A DNA stretch of 64,000 bases. Origin: Chitinophaga nivalis (GTDB taxonomy: Bacteria; Bacteroidota; Bacteroidia; Chitinophagales; Chitinophagaceae). Location: contig NZ_JAPDNR010000001.1 in NCBI RefSeq assembly GCF_025989125.1, positions 4,948,087-5,012,086 on the forward strand, in the 5' to 3' direction. The translations under genes were made by a program, and so were the position numbers. The stretch's first letter is position 1. Every line of letters begins with the position of its first letter. Below the pieces are notes generated by a model. It did no database searches, was not told the origin of the DNA, and saw nothing but the letters and a program-made list of their open reading frames with translations. This document shows positions 1 through 8,975 of the stretch, in pieces.

Positions 1-271
1 CTGCTATAAAGATGCGGTGTAGTAATTCCCGGAGCTGGATGTTTTTTTCAAAAATAACGGCGGCCTTTTGCGGATATCCTTTGGCGAGGCGTTCGAGGGT
101 ATGAATAATTTTGGGAGATAATGCCCCCGTATGGGCATACCATTGTAGTAATATTTTGAATCCGGCGAGGTAGTCATATGCCCCCTCTTTTTTTCGGTTG
201 CTGACGGTATTCACAAAATCAAGGCACAGTACTCCGCCATACAGCCGGAGGTCAGTAATCGGTTTTTCCAT
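1..271 (-). CDS. CGNR/ABATE-domain transcriptional regulator, partial (N-terminus only)
   Basis: The minus strand opens with an ATG at 271 and reads through the window edge, giving 90 residues. The start MEKPITDLRLYGGVLCLDF followed by VNT is typical of the ABATE domain that precedes a CGNR zinc finger in this family of putative stress-response regulators. The C-terminal zinc finger lies outside the window, so DNA binding cannot be confirmed here. A 34-bp perfect palindrome sits 50 bp upstream of the start codon and is a candidate operator. The family call is fairly confident; the regulated genes are unknown. Confidence 0.75.
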   Translation of the reverse strand, partial: MEKPITDLRLYGGVLCLDFVNTVSNRKKEGAYDYLAGFKILLQWYAHTGALSPKIIHTLERLAKGYPQKAAVIFEKNIQLRELLHRIFIA

Positions 272-321
272 ACCTGTCCATCCTGTTTTTATAAGGCGCT
301 CATGACAAATGTAATCCTTAA

Positions 322-355
322 TATTAACCGGTAAAATTAATTTTACCGGTTAATA
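322..355. promoter_or_regulatory. 34-bp perfect palindrome, candidate operator
   Basis: Positions 322-338 are the exact reverse complement of 339-355 with no spacer; each half reads TATTAACCGGTAAAATT. It lies upstream of the CGNR-type regulator gene (start 271, minus strand). No T-tract makes it a convincing terminator on the plus strand, and no plus-strand gene ends nearby. A binding site for a dimeric regulator, probably autoregulatory, is the simplest reading. Confidence 0.6.
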
Positions 356-566
356 AAAAATGAGGTAAAAACCAGGTATTCATCTACCTAAACCTACTCC
401 CCAGCAAAAACAATCTAAACAATTAAAAATCAGTATAATTAGATAGACAAAATAAGCGCTCAAAAGGCCCTTTCCGAGAGCCGGATAATAGTATTTTAAG
501 CAGGGGGGCTGCTCTCTTGTTGTGCATTCCGGCACTGTGTTTTACGCTGGTCATTACTACCCATGC

Positions 567-601
567 AAAGGGGGAAACCAGGTTACCGGTCTCCCCCTTT
601 T
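567..601 (+). terminator. hairpin, probable terminator
   Basis: A 9-bp G/C-rich stem (AAAGGGGGA with TCCCCCTTT) encloses a 16-base loop and ends in TTTT on the plus strand. It lies 32 bp beyond the stop of the minus-strand glycosyltransferase at 633, so it may act in either direction. No plus-strand gene precedes it, which lowers confidence in its direction. Confidence 0.45.
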
Positions 602-632
602 ATGTACTAACCCATAATTCTTATTTGTTATA

Positions 633-2267
633 TCACGGCTTCACATATACCTCAATCACAGCATTTGTCGGACGCCGGGGAGCCAGAAAAGAATCCACCA
701 GTTGATAATTTTGCCGCAGTTCCTCCCGCAGGGCAAAAGGGTAAAAATTGTTCAAGGTAGGCGCATATTCATACAGTACCAGGTCATAATGATGTTGTTG
801 CACTTTTTGGGTAAAGGCGGTCAGCTGTTTGTTAAACATGCCTACCCCGAGGTGATACCACAACGGATAATCCGATCCCGTTTCCAGCTTATATGGCATC
901 ACTACCGCCAGCGGTGTCAGCTCCGTCATGTTCAATACCTTGATACCCTCTTTCTTTTCCCGGACTACCGGTAACGCCAGTACGCGTTCCATACCTTTTA
1001 CCGTAGATGCCGGCATATAGATCTTCCGGAACACCGGCAGGTCGGTATACACCCATTTGGCTACCGGTACATCGGTGCTGTCGTAGTTCAGGATGTAATT
1101 ACGCCGCGATACCACATTCTCTTTCGTAGGGTCGCTGATGCCCAATAACTCCTGGGCAGGAAACAACCGGTCGGTAAAACGGCCTACATACTTCCACCAG
1201 GTACCCGACCACCAGAACAGCACTAAAAAGGCAGCGCCCAGTAAAGCCTTTCCCTGGTTGATATTTACCTGCAGCAGCTCGCACAGGTAGGTGGCAATGA
1301 ATGCAAATGCGAAACTATGGAAGAAGATATTGTTATCCGGCGGCGTATAACTGGTAACCTGGAAAATAGCCGCTTCTCCCAGGATGCCCACGGTAACCAG
1401 CACAAACAGTACCTCCTGCCGCTGCAGTATCCAGGTGCTCCATTGTTTTACCCGGGCGGCCACACATAAAGCCGCAAGCACTACATATCCTTTAATCCAG
1501 TTGGAGTTGCCCATGATTTCATCCGTAAAATCGTTCATGGCCAACCGGGAGCTATGCGGTGGCTGCCCGTGGTTAAACCAGTAACCAAAGGAAGGCATCA
1601 ATGGTAATATAAAGAGCAGGGCTATGGCGATATACATGGCTGCAAACACCGGTACATCCCACCAGCGACGGGTAACGGCGCTGTTATACGTCAGCAGGCC
1701 AAGACACAACATAAAGGCCATGCCACCTCCATCTTGTTTGGTAAACAGCGACAGGAACACAAATAACGCCGCTACTGCCAGCCACAGAAAGCGCGACCGC
1801 ACCTGTTCTGCAAAAATAGCGCGCAGCAGAAAGCTCAATCCTACCAGTTCATATACAATAACCGTATGGTTATACCAGGGCCAGAAATTGGAGAAAGAAT
1901 AAGACAAGGCAAATACCAGCACCGATAACAACCTTACGCCACTGGTTGCACCCAGGCTTTTCAATATGGAACGAAAAGCCAGACCCGCCATGATATTAAT
2001 GAACACCTGTGCCTTCACCAGCGTAATCATCTGCGGCCCGAAGATCTTAAAAAACAAAGCCGGGATGATCCAGTAACCATATCCCAGCGGCAAACCAAAA
2101 TCCTTGTAGGGAATTTGTCCGGATGATAACCGGTAGGCACCTTCCCACGACAGAAAGATATTGACCCGGTAGGGAAATGTTACAAATAAAGGCACCAGCG
2201 CAAGTGCTACAATAATAATGACTTCCAGCATAGCCCATTTGCGGGCAGTTGTAAATGACATGGGCAT
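633..2267 (-). CDS. GT-C type polytopic membrane glycosyltransferase
   Basis: A 544-residue protein with about ten hydrophobic segments beginning near residue 13. The early extracytoplasmic loop with the YRLSSGQIPYKDFGLPLG stretch resembles ArnT/PMT-type GT-C enzymes, which use polyprenyl-phosphate sugars as donors in the membrane. After the last membrane segments comes a soluble C-terminal part of roughly 170 residues. It is divergent from, and next to, the UbiA/DprE1/DprE2/HAD operon that appears to make polyprenyl-phosphoarabinose, so it is a candidate arabinofuranosyltransferase. Fold class is supported by topology and the loop motif; donor and acceptor are inferred only from the neighbours. 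Confidence 0.65.
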   Translation of the reverse strand: MPMSFTTARKWAMLEVIIIVALALVPLFVTFPYRVNIFLSWEGAYRLSSGQIPYKDFGLPLGYGYWIIPALFFKIFGPQMITLVKAQVFINIMAGLAFRSILKSLGATSGVRLLSVLVFALSYSFSNFWPWYNHTVIVYELVGLSFLLRAIFAEQVRSRFLWLAVAALFVFLSLFTKQDGGGMAFMLCLGLLTYNSAVTRRWWDVPVFAAMYIAIALLFILPLMPSFGYWFNHGQPPHSSRLAMNDFTDEIMGNSNWIKGYVVLAALCVAARVKQWSTWILQRQEVLFVLVTVGILGEAAIFQVTSYTPPDNNIFFHSFAFAFIATYLCELLQVNINQGKALLGAAFLVLFWWSGTWWKYVGRFTDRLFPAQELLGISDPTKENVVSRRNYILNYDSTDVPVAKWVYTDLPVFRKIYMPASTVKGMERVLALPVVREKKEGIKVLNMTELTPLAVVMPYKLETGSDYPLWYHLGVGMFNKQLTAFTQKVQQHHYDLVLYEYAPTLNNFYPFALREELRQNYQLVDSFLAPRRPTNAVIEVYVKP

Positions 2268-2465
2268 AGAATGCTTTGGGATTGAAGGCTGAATCGTTTG
2301 TAGGGCATAATAATCATACAGGGGTGGCAGTTATATGGCAGTTGAATGCGCTATATCTCTGTTAACCAATGTGTAATTAGTAATGCTAAATCTTTAATTC
2401 TTTTTTCAGGCTCCAAAAGTAGTTGAATAAATTGTAACTTGGCGCATCAACTTTCAGGGTTCCCC

Positions 2466-3353
2466 ATGCAATATTTATATTTACTCCGACCTAAACACTG
2501 GGCTAAAAATGCTTTTTTATTCATCCCTTTGTTTTTTGCAGGTGAAATATTCAACTGGACCAAAGTGCAACACGTGATGGTCGCTTTTGTGTCTTTTTGT
2601 CTGATCGCCAGCAGTATTTATATCATTAATGACTACCGGGATATTGAAGCCGATAGAAAGCATCCCAAAAAATGTAAAAGACCACTGGCTTCCGGCGCCG
2701 TTTCCAAAACAGCCGCGCTGGTCATGTTTGTGCTTTGCATTGTTGCCGGGATGGCGCTGGCCCTGAGCATCAAACAGAAATTTGCATTCGTCGTCAGCAT
2801 TTACTTTGTACTCAACCTGTTGTATACATATGGCCTGAAAGATGTGTCTATCCTGGATATCATTATCCTGGCCACCGGATTTGTACTGCGTATCAAAGCA
2901 GGAAGCGTAGCCTCTCACATCGCCGTATCGGAGTGGCTGGTGATCATGGTGTTTCTGCTGGCACTGTTCATGGGGATTGCCAAACGACGCGATGATGTAC
3001 TCATCAAATTAAAGTCCGGCGAAGAAATGCGGAAAGCCGCCAAAGGGTATAACCTCGATTTCATGAACGTGATGCTGTCACTCGTAGCTGCCGTTATTAT
3101 TGTTGCCTACCTCATGTATACCTTGTCGCCAGAAACCGAACAACGGTTTAATACCTACCGGCTTTACTATACCTGTCTCTTTGTAATTGGCGGATTATTA
3201 CGATATTTGCAAATAACTTATGTAGAGAACGATACCGGTTCTCCTACACGTATCCTTTACAAAGACCGTTTTATTCAATTAACCATACTCCTGTGGGTCC
3301 TGAGTTTTTATGTGATTATTTATTTACCCACTAACAAAAGTTTTTTTGAATAA
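2466..3353 (+). CDS. UbiA-family polyprenyl-phosphate phosphoribosyltransferase (Rv3806c-like)
   Basis: A 295-residue integral membrane protein with about eight helices. It carries the UbiA aspartate motif as NDYRDIEADRKHPKKCKRP, the form found in decaprenyl-phosphate phosphoribosyltransferases that join PRPP to a polyprenyl phosphate. The opening RPKHWAKN is also typical of that branch. The reading frame extends upstream to a TTG at 2439, but the ATG at 2466 (MQYLYLLRPKHW) is preferred because homologues begin this way. Its stop overlaps the next ATG (TAATG), so translation is probably coupled to the DprE1-like gene. Membrane location and reaction follow from the family; the actual lipid length is unknown. 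Confidence 0.85.
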   Translation: MQYLYLLRPKHWAKNAFLFIPLFFAGEIFNWTKVQHVMVAFVSFCLIASSIYIINDYRDIEADRKHPKKCKRPLASGAVSKTAALVMFVLCIVAGMALALSIKQKFAFVVSIYFVLNLLYTYGLKDVSILDIIILATGFVLRIKAGSVASHIAVSEWLVIMVFLLALFMGIAKRRDDVLIKLKSGEEMRKAAKGYNLDFMNVMLSLVAAVIIVAYLMYTLSPETEQRFNTYRLYYTCLFVIGGLLRYLQITYVENDTGSPTRILYKDRFIQLTILLWVLSFYVIIYLPTNKSFFE

Positions 3354-4684
3354 TGCAGAAACGGTTAGCTAACTGGGGGAACTACCCCGCTATTGCCAGT
3401 GAAGAAAGTGCATTTACGCAGGAAGATCAGCTGCGGAACTTTGTAGGCAGCCATCACCGCATCATTGCCCGGGGCAATGGCCGTTGTTATGGCGATGCCT
3501 CCCTCAGCGCACAGAGTATTTCCATGCTGAAATATGATAAGGTACTGGCTTTCGATACCACCAACGGTATCCTGGAAGTACAGGCCGGCGTTACCCTGGA
3601 TCAGCTGCTGGACATCATTGTGCCACAGGGCTGGTTTCTGCCGGTAACACCCGGCACCAAGTACATCACCATTGGCGGCGCCGTTGCCTCCGATGTACAT
3701 GGTAAGAACCACCACGTAGATGGCGCCTTTTCCAGACATATTATCGAGATGGATGTGATTACAGGAGAAGACAACACCCTGTGCTGCTCTCAGACTGAAC
3801 ACGCCGATCTCTTCTGGGCTACCTGCGGTGGTATGGGCCTGACTGGTATCATCACCCGGGTGAAATTCCGCCTGAAAAAAATTGCTACTGCCTATATCCG
3901 GCAAACACAACTAAAAGCCCGGAACCTCGAAGAAGTCATCCGCCTCTTTGATGAATATAAACACTACACCTATTCCATGGCCTGGATCGATTGCCTCCAG
4001 CAAGGCGACACTTTTGGCCGGAGTATCCTGATCGTAGGCGAACATGCCACACCGGAAGAGTTAAGCCCCCGGCAACAACAGGCCCCCCTGACGTTACCGG
4101 CTAAACGAAAACTGGTGGTACCGTTTAACCTGCCTTCTTTCGTACTCAACACGTTCACTGTGAAAGCCTTCAACTGGCTTTACTATCATAAAAACTACAA
4201 GCGGGAAATGCACAAGGTCATTCCCTATGAACCTTTCTTTTATCCGCTGGACGCTATCCTGCACTGGAACCGGGGTTACGGCAAAGCAGGATTTGTACAA
4301 TACCAGTTTGTGCTGCCGCTGGAAAAGAAAGATGGCCTGGTAGCTATCCTGCAAAAGATCAGTGAAAAAGGCTGGGGGTCCTTCCTCGCCGTACTGAAAG
4401 TATTCGGCAACCAGGATGACCTTATATCTTTCCCGATGGAAGGCTATACGCTGGCCCTCGACTTTCCCGTACGCAAAGGCCTGCTGCCTTTCCTCGACGA
4501 ACTGGATGAAATCGTATTGCAATATGGCGGTCGCCTGTACCTGTCCAAAGATGCCCGCATGAAGCAGGAAGTCTTCTGGAAAAGCTATCCGAACGCGCAG
4601 CGCTTTGCGGATATTGTACAGCAGTATAATGCCGATAGCAAGTTTGCTTCCATACAATCTGAAAGATTATTACTGACTAAATAA
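3353..4684 (+). CDS. FAD-dependent oxidoreductase, DprE1-like
   Basis: A 443-residue FAD-binding PCMH-type oxidase. GNGRCYGDASLS at residues 41-52 and the downstream TPGTKYITIGGAVASDVHGK block match the FAD site of DprE1, which oxidises decaprenyl-phosphoribose to the 2'-keto intermediate of epimerisation. The C-terminal GGRLYLSKDAR also matches. The position of the mycobacterial DprE1 cysteine targeted by benzothiazinones (GWNICVDFP) is alanine here (GYTLALDFP, Ala368). It starts inside the stop of the UbiA-type gene and is followed after 26 bp by the DprE2-like reductase, the expected partner. D-arabinonolactone oxidase-type enzymes are relatives, but the neighbourhood favours DprE1 function. 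Confidence 0.85.
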   Translation: MQKRLANWGNYPAIASEESAFTQEDQLRNFVGSHHRIIARGNGRCYGDASLSAQSISMLKYDKVLAFDTTNGILEVQAGVTLDQLLDIIVPQGWFLPVTPGTKYITIGGAVASDVHGKNHHVDGAFSRHIIEMDVITGEDNTLCCSQTEHADLFWATCGGMGLTGIITRVKFRLKKIATAYIRQTQLKARNLEEVIRLFDEYKHYTYSMAWIDCLQQGDTFGRSILIVGEHATPEELSPRQQQAPLTLPAKRKLVVPFNLPSFVLNTFTVKAFNWLYYHKNYKREMHKVIPYEPFFYPLDAILHWNRGYGKAGFVQYQFVLPLEKKDGLVAILQKISEKGWGSFLAVLKVFGNQDDLISFPMEGYTLALDFPVRKGLLPFLDELDEIVLQYGGRLYLSKDARMKQEVFWKSYPNAQRFADIVQQYNADSKFASIQSERLLLTK

Positions 4685-4710
4685 CTTACCCAGAATCACC
4701 AAACACAATC

Positions 4711-5442
4711 ATGCCTACCCTTTTACTACTGGGCGCAGGTTCCGACATGGCTATTGCCATTGCCCGGAAATTTGCCGCCGAAAAATATAATATTCAACTG
4801 GCAGCGCGTAATGCAGCGGCCATCAGTCCTTTACAACAGGATCTGCAGGTACGTTATGGTATTACCGCTACCACACATGCTTTTGATGCCCTTGCATCCG
4901 ACAGCCATGCGGCCTTCTTTGATGCCCTCTCGGTGAAACCGGATCTGACCATCTGTGTATTCGGTTATCTGGGCGACCAGGAACAGGCACAAAACAGCTG
5001 GCAGGAAGCGCACACCATTATCCATACCAATTATACCGGTGCAGTTTCCATCCTCAATGTAGTGGCCAACCATTATGCCGCCCAACAAAAAGGCAGCATT
5101 GTAGGTATCAGTTCTGTCGCTGGTGAAAGAGGCCGGCAAAGCAACTACATTTATGGCAGCGCCAAAGCCGGCTTTACCGCCTACCTCAGTGGATTGCGCA
5201 ACCGGCTTTTTCGTAGCGGCGTTCACGTGATGAGTGTACAACCCGGCTTTGTCAATACCCGGATGACCCAGCACCTGACCTTACCACCACTGCTCACAGC
5301 GCAGCCGGAGGCAGTAGCGACCGCCGTTTACAAAGGCGTACAGCGGAAAAAGAACGTGCTATATGTTAAATGGCATTGGAAGTATATCATGCTCATTATC
5401 AAATTAATACCAGAAGGTATTTTCAAAAAACTCAAGCTGTGA
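4711..5442 (+). CDS. SDR-family reductase, DprE2-like
   Basis: A 243-residue short-chain dehydrogenase/reductase. The N-terminal LLLGAGSDMAIAIARKFA is the Rossmann nucleotide-binding site, the catalytic Tyr and Lys lie in NYIYGSAKAGF, and a Ser pair (GISSVAGERG) precedes them. DprE2 reduces the keto intermediate made by DprE1 to polyprenyl-phosphoarabinose with NADH, and this gene directly follows the DprE1-like gene. The C-terminal hydrophobic stretch (YIMLIIKLIP) may hold it at the membrane. Its stop overlaps the GTG start of the next gene. The SDR call is firm; DprE2 function is from synteny. Confidence 0.82.
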   Translation: MPTLLLLGAGSDMAIAIARKFAAEKYNIQLAARNAAAISPLQQDLQVRYGITATTHAFDALASDSHAAFFDALSVKPDLTICVFGYLGDQEQAQNSWQEAHTIIHTNYTGAVSILNVVANHYAAQQKGSIVGISSVAGERGRQSNYIYGSAKAGFTAYLSGLRNRLFRSGVHVMSVQPGFVNTRMTQHLTLPPLLTAQPEAVATAVYKGVQRKKNVLYVKWHWKYIMLIIKLIPEGIFKKLKL

Positions 5443-6023
5443 CCATTGCATTTTTCGATTTCGATGGTACCATTACTACCCGCGATACACTCTGGGAGAT
5501 CATCCGCTTTCAGAAAGGCAGCGTAAGGATGTATGCCGGTGGTTGCTGGTTGTTACCTGCATTGATCGCCTATAAGTGTAAGCTGATTCCTGCGCAGCAA
5601 ATGAAGGAAAAAGTATTGGCGCATTTTTTCGGGGAGATGACCGAACCGGATTTTGCCGCCCGCTGCGCCGACTTCTGCACACAACGGCTCCCGCAGTTAA
5701 TACGGCCTGCTGCTTTAAAAGCCATCCGCCAGCACCAGCAGGAAGGCCACCAGGTAGTAGTCGTAACCGCTTCCGTGCGGCAATGGGTAGCGCCGTGGTG
5801 TACTGCGCTGGGCATCGACTGCATCAGCTCCGCACTGGACGTACAACAACAACGCATTACCGGAAAACTGGCCGGGGCGAATTGTAATGGCGCCGAAAAA
5901 GTACGGCGTATACGGCAACAGTTTAACCTGGATAACTTCCGGGAAATATATGCCTATGGTGATAGCTCCGGCGACAAGCCTATGCTGGCCATTGCGCAAC
6001 ACGCTTACTTCCGGTTGTTTTAA
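5439..6023 (+). CDS. HAD-IB family phosphatase (SerB-like)
   Basis: A 194-residue HAD hydrolase counted from a GTG at 5439 that overlaps the SDR stop (GTGA). This start puts motif I, FFDFDGTI (Asp7/Asp9), at the N-terminus as expected; an in-frame ATG at 5370 lies inside the SDR gene and is less likely. Motif II is VVVTASV, a Lys precedes the last motif, and motif IV is YAYGDSSGDKPML. In the polyprenyl-phosphoarabinose pathway a phosphatase must remove the 5-phosphate of polyprenyl-phospho-5-phosphoribose before oxidation, so this gene probably fills that step, although phosphoserine or other small phosphates cannot be excluded. Confidence 0.8.
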   Translation: MTIAFFDFDGTITTRDTLWEIIRFQKGSVRMYAGGCWLLPALIAYKCKLIPAQQMKEKVLAHFFGEMTEPDFAARCADFCTQRLPQLIRPAALKAIRQHQQEGHQVVVVTASVRQWVAPWCTALGIDCISSALDVQQQRITGKLAGANCNGAEKVRRIRQQFNLDNFREIYAYGDSSGDKPMLAIAQHAYFRLF

Positions 6024-6049
6024 CCCATAGGTTTACGATATTCAGTGGC

Positions 6050-6095
6050 ATCGGCGCTATACACGCACTCCGGGTATAGCGCCGATCTTCTTTAT
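6050..6095 (+). terminator. intrinsic terminator of the arabinose-lipid operon
   Basis: A perfect 13-bp stem (ATCGGCGCTATAC with GTATAGCGCCGAT) with an 11-base loop, followed by CTTCTTTATT, 26 bp after the HAD gene stop. Confidence 0.75.
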
Positions 6096-6324
6096 TGCTC
6101 TCCGGCGCCATTGGATCACTCACGTTAATGGCTATCCGTAAATTTATCTTGTAAAAACATCTGCTACAGGTTATCTGTCTGTATTGTTTCATCATTCCCC
6201 TGCAGTCATCATCAGGCTATTAAACGGAGAGAAGGCACATCGGGATACTGACACACCATTATATATATAAGATGTACACTCGTCTGTCTAACCTGAAAGA
6301 GCAACCTGCCACCGCTTACCCCAA

Positions 6325-6355
6325 TAAAAAATGTCCCACCCAAGAGGGTGAGACA
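6325..6355 (-). terminator. intrinsic terminator of the desaturase gene
   Basis: On the minus strand a 10-bp stem with one mismatch (TGTCTCACCC, loop TCTT, GGGTGGGACA) is followed by TTTTTT. It lies 37 bp after the stop of the desaturase. Confidence 0.8.
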
Positions 6356-6392
6356 CTTTCTATTATTGTAACAGATTGATTGTACGATGCTA

Positions 6393-7172
6393 TTAAGCCG
6401 CTTTGGCGTTTTTCAACTGTGCCGGCGTAATCAACGCTGGTTTCAGTTTGATGATACCCACCAGATTCAACAGCTTCATTACCTGATAGCTAGGATCCAG
6501 CTCGTACCATTTCTTGGCAAAGTTAGGACTATCTTTAAACTTGTGGTGGTTGTTCTGGAATAATTCACCCATCAGGATAATACCCCATGGAGAAGTATTT
6601 TTAGATTTATCTCCGTTATCGAAGTTGCTGTAACCGTATTTGTGACCGCACCAGTTTACGATAGCACCCTGTACAGGCCCCATCAGGAAGTGAATGGGTA
6701 ACAGTAAGTACAGATACCACATACCTGCAGGCACGAAGGCTATATAAAAACCTATATAAGCCGCCATCCAGGCAAAGCGGGTGATGTTGCTATCACCGAA
6801 TTTATCCATCGCATCCCATTCTGGTAATGGCTCTGCAGTGAATTTAGGATCTACCTTGCTGGTACGGGTAACGAAACCATTATATATAGTACGGGTCTGC
6901 ACCATCATTGACCATACATCCTTAAAGAAGTGCGGAGAATGCGGATCGTGTTCTGTATCACTGAATTCGTGGTGCATACGGTGCATCACACCATAAGCTC
7001 TTGGAATCAGGTAAGAAGACCCCTGGAAAAACCAGGTAGCGAAATAAAAGAACCGCTCCCAGAATTTACTGGTGGTATACATCTGGTGAGAAGCATACCG
7101 GTGTAAATAGAATGTGTGAAAGAACAGGGAGAAGAACCAATGCACACAAAAGAATATCAGGATCGCCGTCAT
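6393..7172 (-). CDS. fatty acid (acyl-CoA type) desaturase
   Basis: A 259-residue membrane di-iron desaturase. The three histidine boxes are visible: HRYASH near residue 24, HRMHH near residue 64, and NNHHKF near residue 209. Hydrophobic pairs flank them, as in delta-9 acyl-CoA/acyl-lipid desaturases, which place a double bond in membrane fatty acids using O2. It is a monocistronic unit with its own terminator at 6325-6355. The exact substrate and position of the double bond are not readable from sequence. Confidence 0.85.
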   Translation of the reverse strand: MTAILIFFCVHWFFSLFFHTFYLHRYASHQMYTTSKFWERFFYFATWFFQGSSYLIPRAYGVMHRMHHEFSDTEHDPHSPHFFKDVWSMMVQTRTIYNGFVTRTSKVDPKFTAEPLPEWDAMDKFGDSNITRFAWMAAYIGFYIAFVPAGMWYLYLLLPIHFLMGPVQGAIVNWCGHKYGYSNFDNGDKSKNTSPWGIILMGELFQNNHHKFKDSPNFAKKWYELDPSYQVMKLLNLVGIIKLKPALITPAQLKNAKAA

Positions 7173-7289
7173 TTTCTAAACTTTGTAATAGTGACAAATA
7201 AGCGCCAAAGATAATTGAAATTACACGGATATTAAATTAAAATGTCTATTGTATGGTGAAGGAAATGTTAAAAAAATAACAAATCTTTA

Positions 7290-8930
7290 TCATTTCTTTA
7301 CCCTACGCAACTCCAGGATATTCAATCCATTACCTTCCAAGCCAGTAATACCGGGCTGTACCAGATGAATGGATTCGTCATAGAACAACGGCACTACCGG
7401 CGCATCTGCCATTAGCAGCCGGTCCATTTGCCGGTACAGGTCATACCGGATACTATCGTTGTTTTCCTGCAACGCCCGCTCATATAATACATCAAAAGCA
7501 GGATTGGCGTAACGGGTATAATTGGGCGGAGCCGGATTTTTACTGTAAAACATGGCCAGATAGCTCTCTGCATCCGGATAGTCTGCGATCCAGCTGCCGC
7601 GGAAGAAAAGCGCCTGTGATTTGGCTGTCTGCTCCATCAACGCGCTTTTCTGCAACACCTCTACCTGTATCCGGATACCCACCTCCTGTAACTGGTTGGC
7701 CACATAATTGGCCAGGTCGGCATACACCGGAATAGATAACAGCCGGATGGCCGGTAAGCCCTTTCCATCCGGGAACCCTGCCTCCCGCAACAGCTGCCGC
7801 GCTTTCTCCGGCGCATAGGGGTACCCTTTCACCAAGGTGGCATCAAAGGAAGGCAATCCGGCCGGTACAAAGCCCGCATGCGCAGCCATACCAATCCCAT
7901 TACGGAGGTATGTCATCATTTTCGTACGGTCTATCCCGTAGTTAATGGCCTGTCGTACTTTTTTGAACCTTAACGGTGACGCCTGTACTATTTTATTGTT
8001 GCTGTCTGTCAGGATACCCAGGTATTCTGTATTGAGATAAGCATGTTTATCCAGTATGAGCCTACCCTCCCATTCTTTTTTCAGCTTCCCCTGTTTGGTC
8101 AGTACTTCATCTTTAAAGGAAGCGTCGATATCGTTCATGAAGTCCAGTTTTCCCTGGCGGAACAGCAGGAACTCCGCCGCTTTGCTGTCCAGAAAGCTGA
8201 TCTGTACTGCATCCAGGTAAGGTAGCCGCCGGCCGGTGCTGTCTTTTTCAAAGTATTGGGGATGCCGGTGTAATACCAGCGCCTGGCCTTCTTCCCAGAA
8301 GAAAAAACGAAAAGGGCCCGTGCCACAGGGATGGTTCCGGAAATCCTTACCATATTTCTCTACCACTTCCTGTGGTACGACGGAGCAATACTGCATACTG
8401 AGGATGCCCAGAATAGGATGAAACGGCCGATACAATGTAATGGCAAAAGTAGAATCATTGATGGCACGAAAACCCGTATCGGCGCTCAGTTTTCCGTTGA
8501 AGATCCAGGCGCCCGGCGAAGCCGTGGCCGGGTCCATGATGCGGCGCAGACTATATACCACATCCTGTGCCGTCATACGGCGACCTTTGCCACCGGGAAA
8601 AGCAGCATGGTCCTGAAAATATACATCCGTTCTGAGATCAAAAGTATAGGTACGGTGATCGGCAGATACCTGCCAGCTACGCGCCAGCGAAGGCCTGATC
8701 TGTAGCTGACTGTCCGGCTCCACCAGGGTATTGTATATATGTTTTACCGCCCATATTACTTCCTGACTTTTGGCAAAAGCCGGGTCCAGACTGGCGAGAC
8801 CTACTGTCTGGTTATAGCGGAATACCTGTTGTTGCCCGCTATGTGTGTTGCCACAGGCGCCTGCTCCCAATGCTATGATTCCGATCAGGCCTATCCTGAA
8901 GATAACTGTCTGCCAATAACTACATTTCAT
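7290..8930 (-). CDS. ABC-type oligopeptide/dipeptide-binding lipoprotein (SBP family 5)
   Basis: A 546-residue protein with a signal peptide ending in a lipobox (ALGAGAC, Cys26). The body matches family 5 solute-binding proteins of the OppA/DppA type: RYNQTVGLASLDPAFAKS, the DVVYSLRRIMDP motif, CGTGPFRF, and the late KVRQAINYGIDR segment. Such proteins capture peptides or similar solutes for an ABC importer. No permease or ATPase genes lie next to it, so its partner is elsewhere or it works alone. It diverges from the M1 aminopeptidase gene 45 bp away, which fits a role in peptide use. Confidence 0.85.
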   Translation of the reverse strand: MKCSYWQTVIFRIGLIGIIALGAGACGNTHSGQQQVFRYNQTVGLASLDPAFAKSQEVIWAVKHIYNTLVEPDSQLQIRPSLARSWQVSADHRTYTFDLRTDVYFQDHAAFPGGKGRRMTAQDVVYSLRRIMDPATASPGAWIFNGKLSADTGFRAINDSTFAITLYRPFHPILGILSMQYCSVVPQEVVEKYGKDFRNHPCGTGPFRFFFWEEGQALVLHRHPQYFEKDSTGRRLPYLDAVQISFLDSKAAEFLLFRQGKLDFMNDIDASFKDEVLTKQGKLKKEWEGRLILDKHAYLNTEYLGILTDSNNKIVQASPLRFKKVRQAINYGIDRTKMMTYLRNGIGMAAHAGFVPAGLPSFDATLVKGYPYAPEKARQLLREAGFPDGKGLPAIRLLSIPVYADLANYVANQLQEVGIRIQVEVLQKSALMEQTAKSQALFFRGSWIADYPDAESYLAMFYSKNPAPPNYTRYANPAFDVLYERALQENNDSIRYDLYRQMDRLLMADAPVVPLFYDESIHLVQPGITGLEGNGLNILELRRVKK

Positions 8931-8975
8931 TTGACGGTAAATTAATATCTTTCAGGCTTAAACTTACAAATAAAT

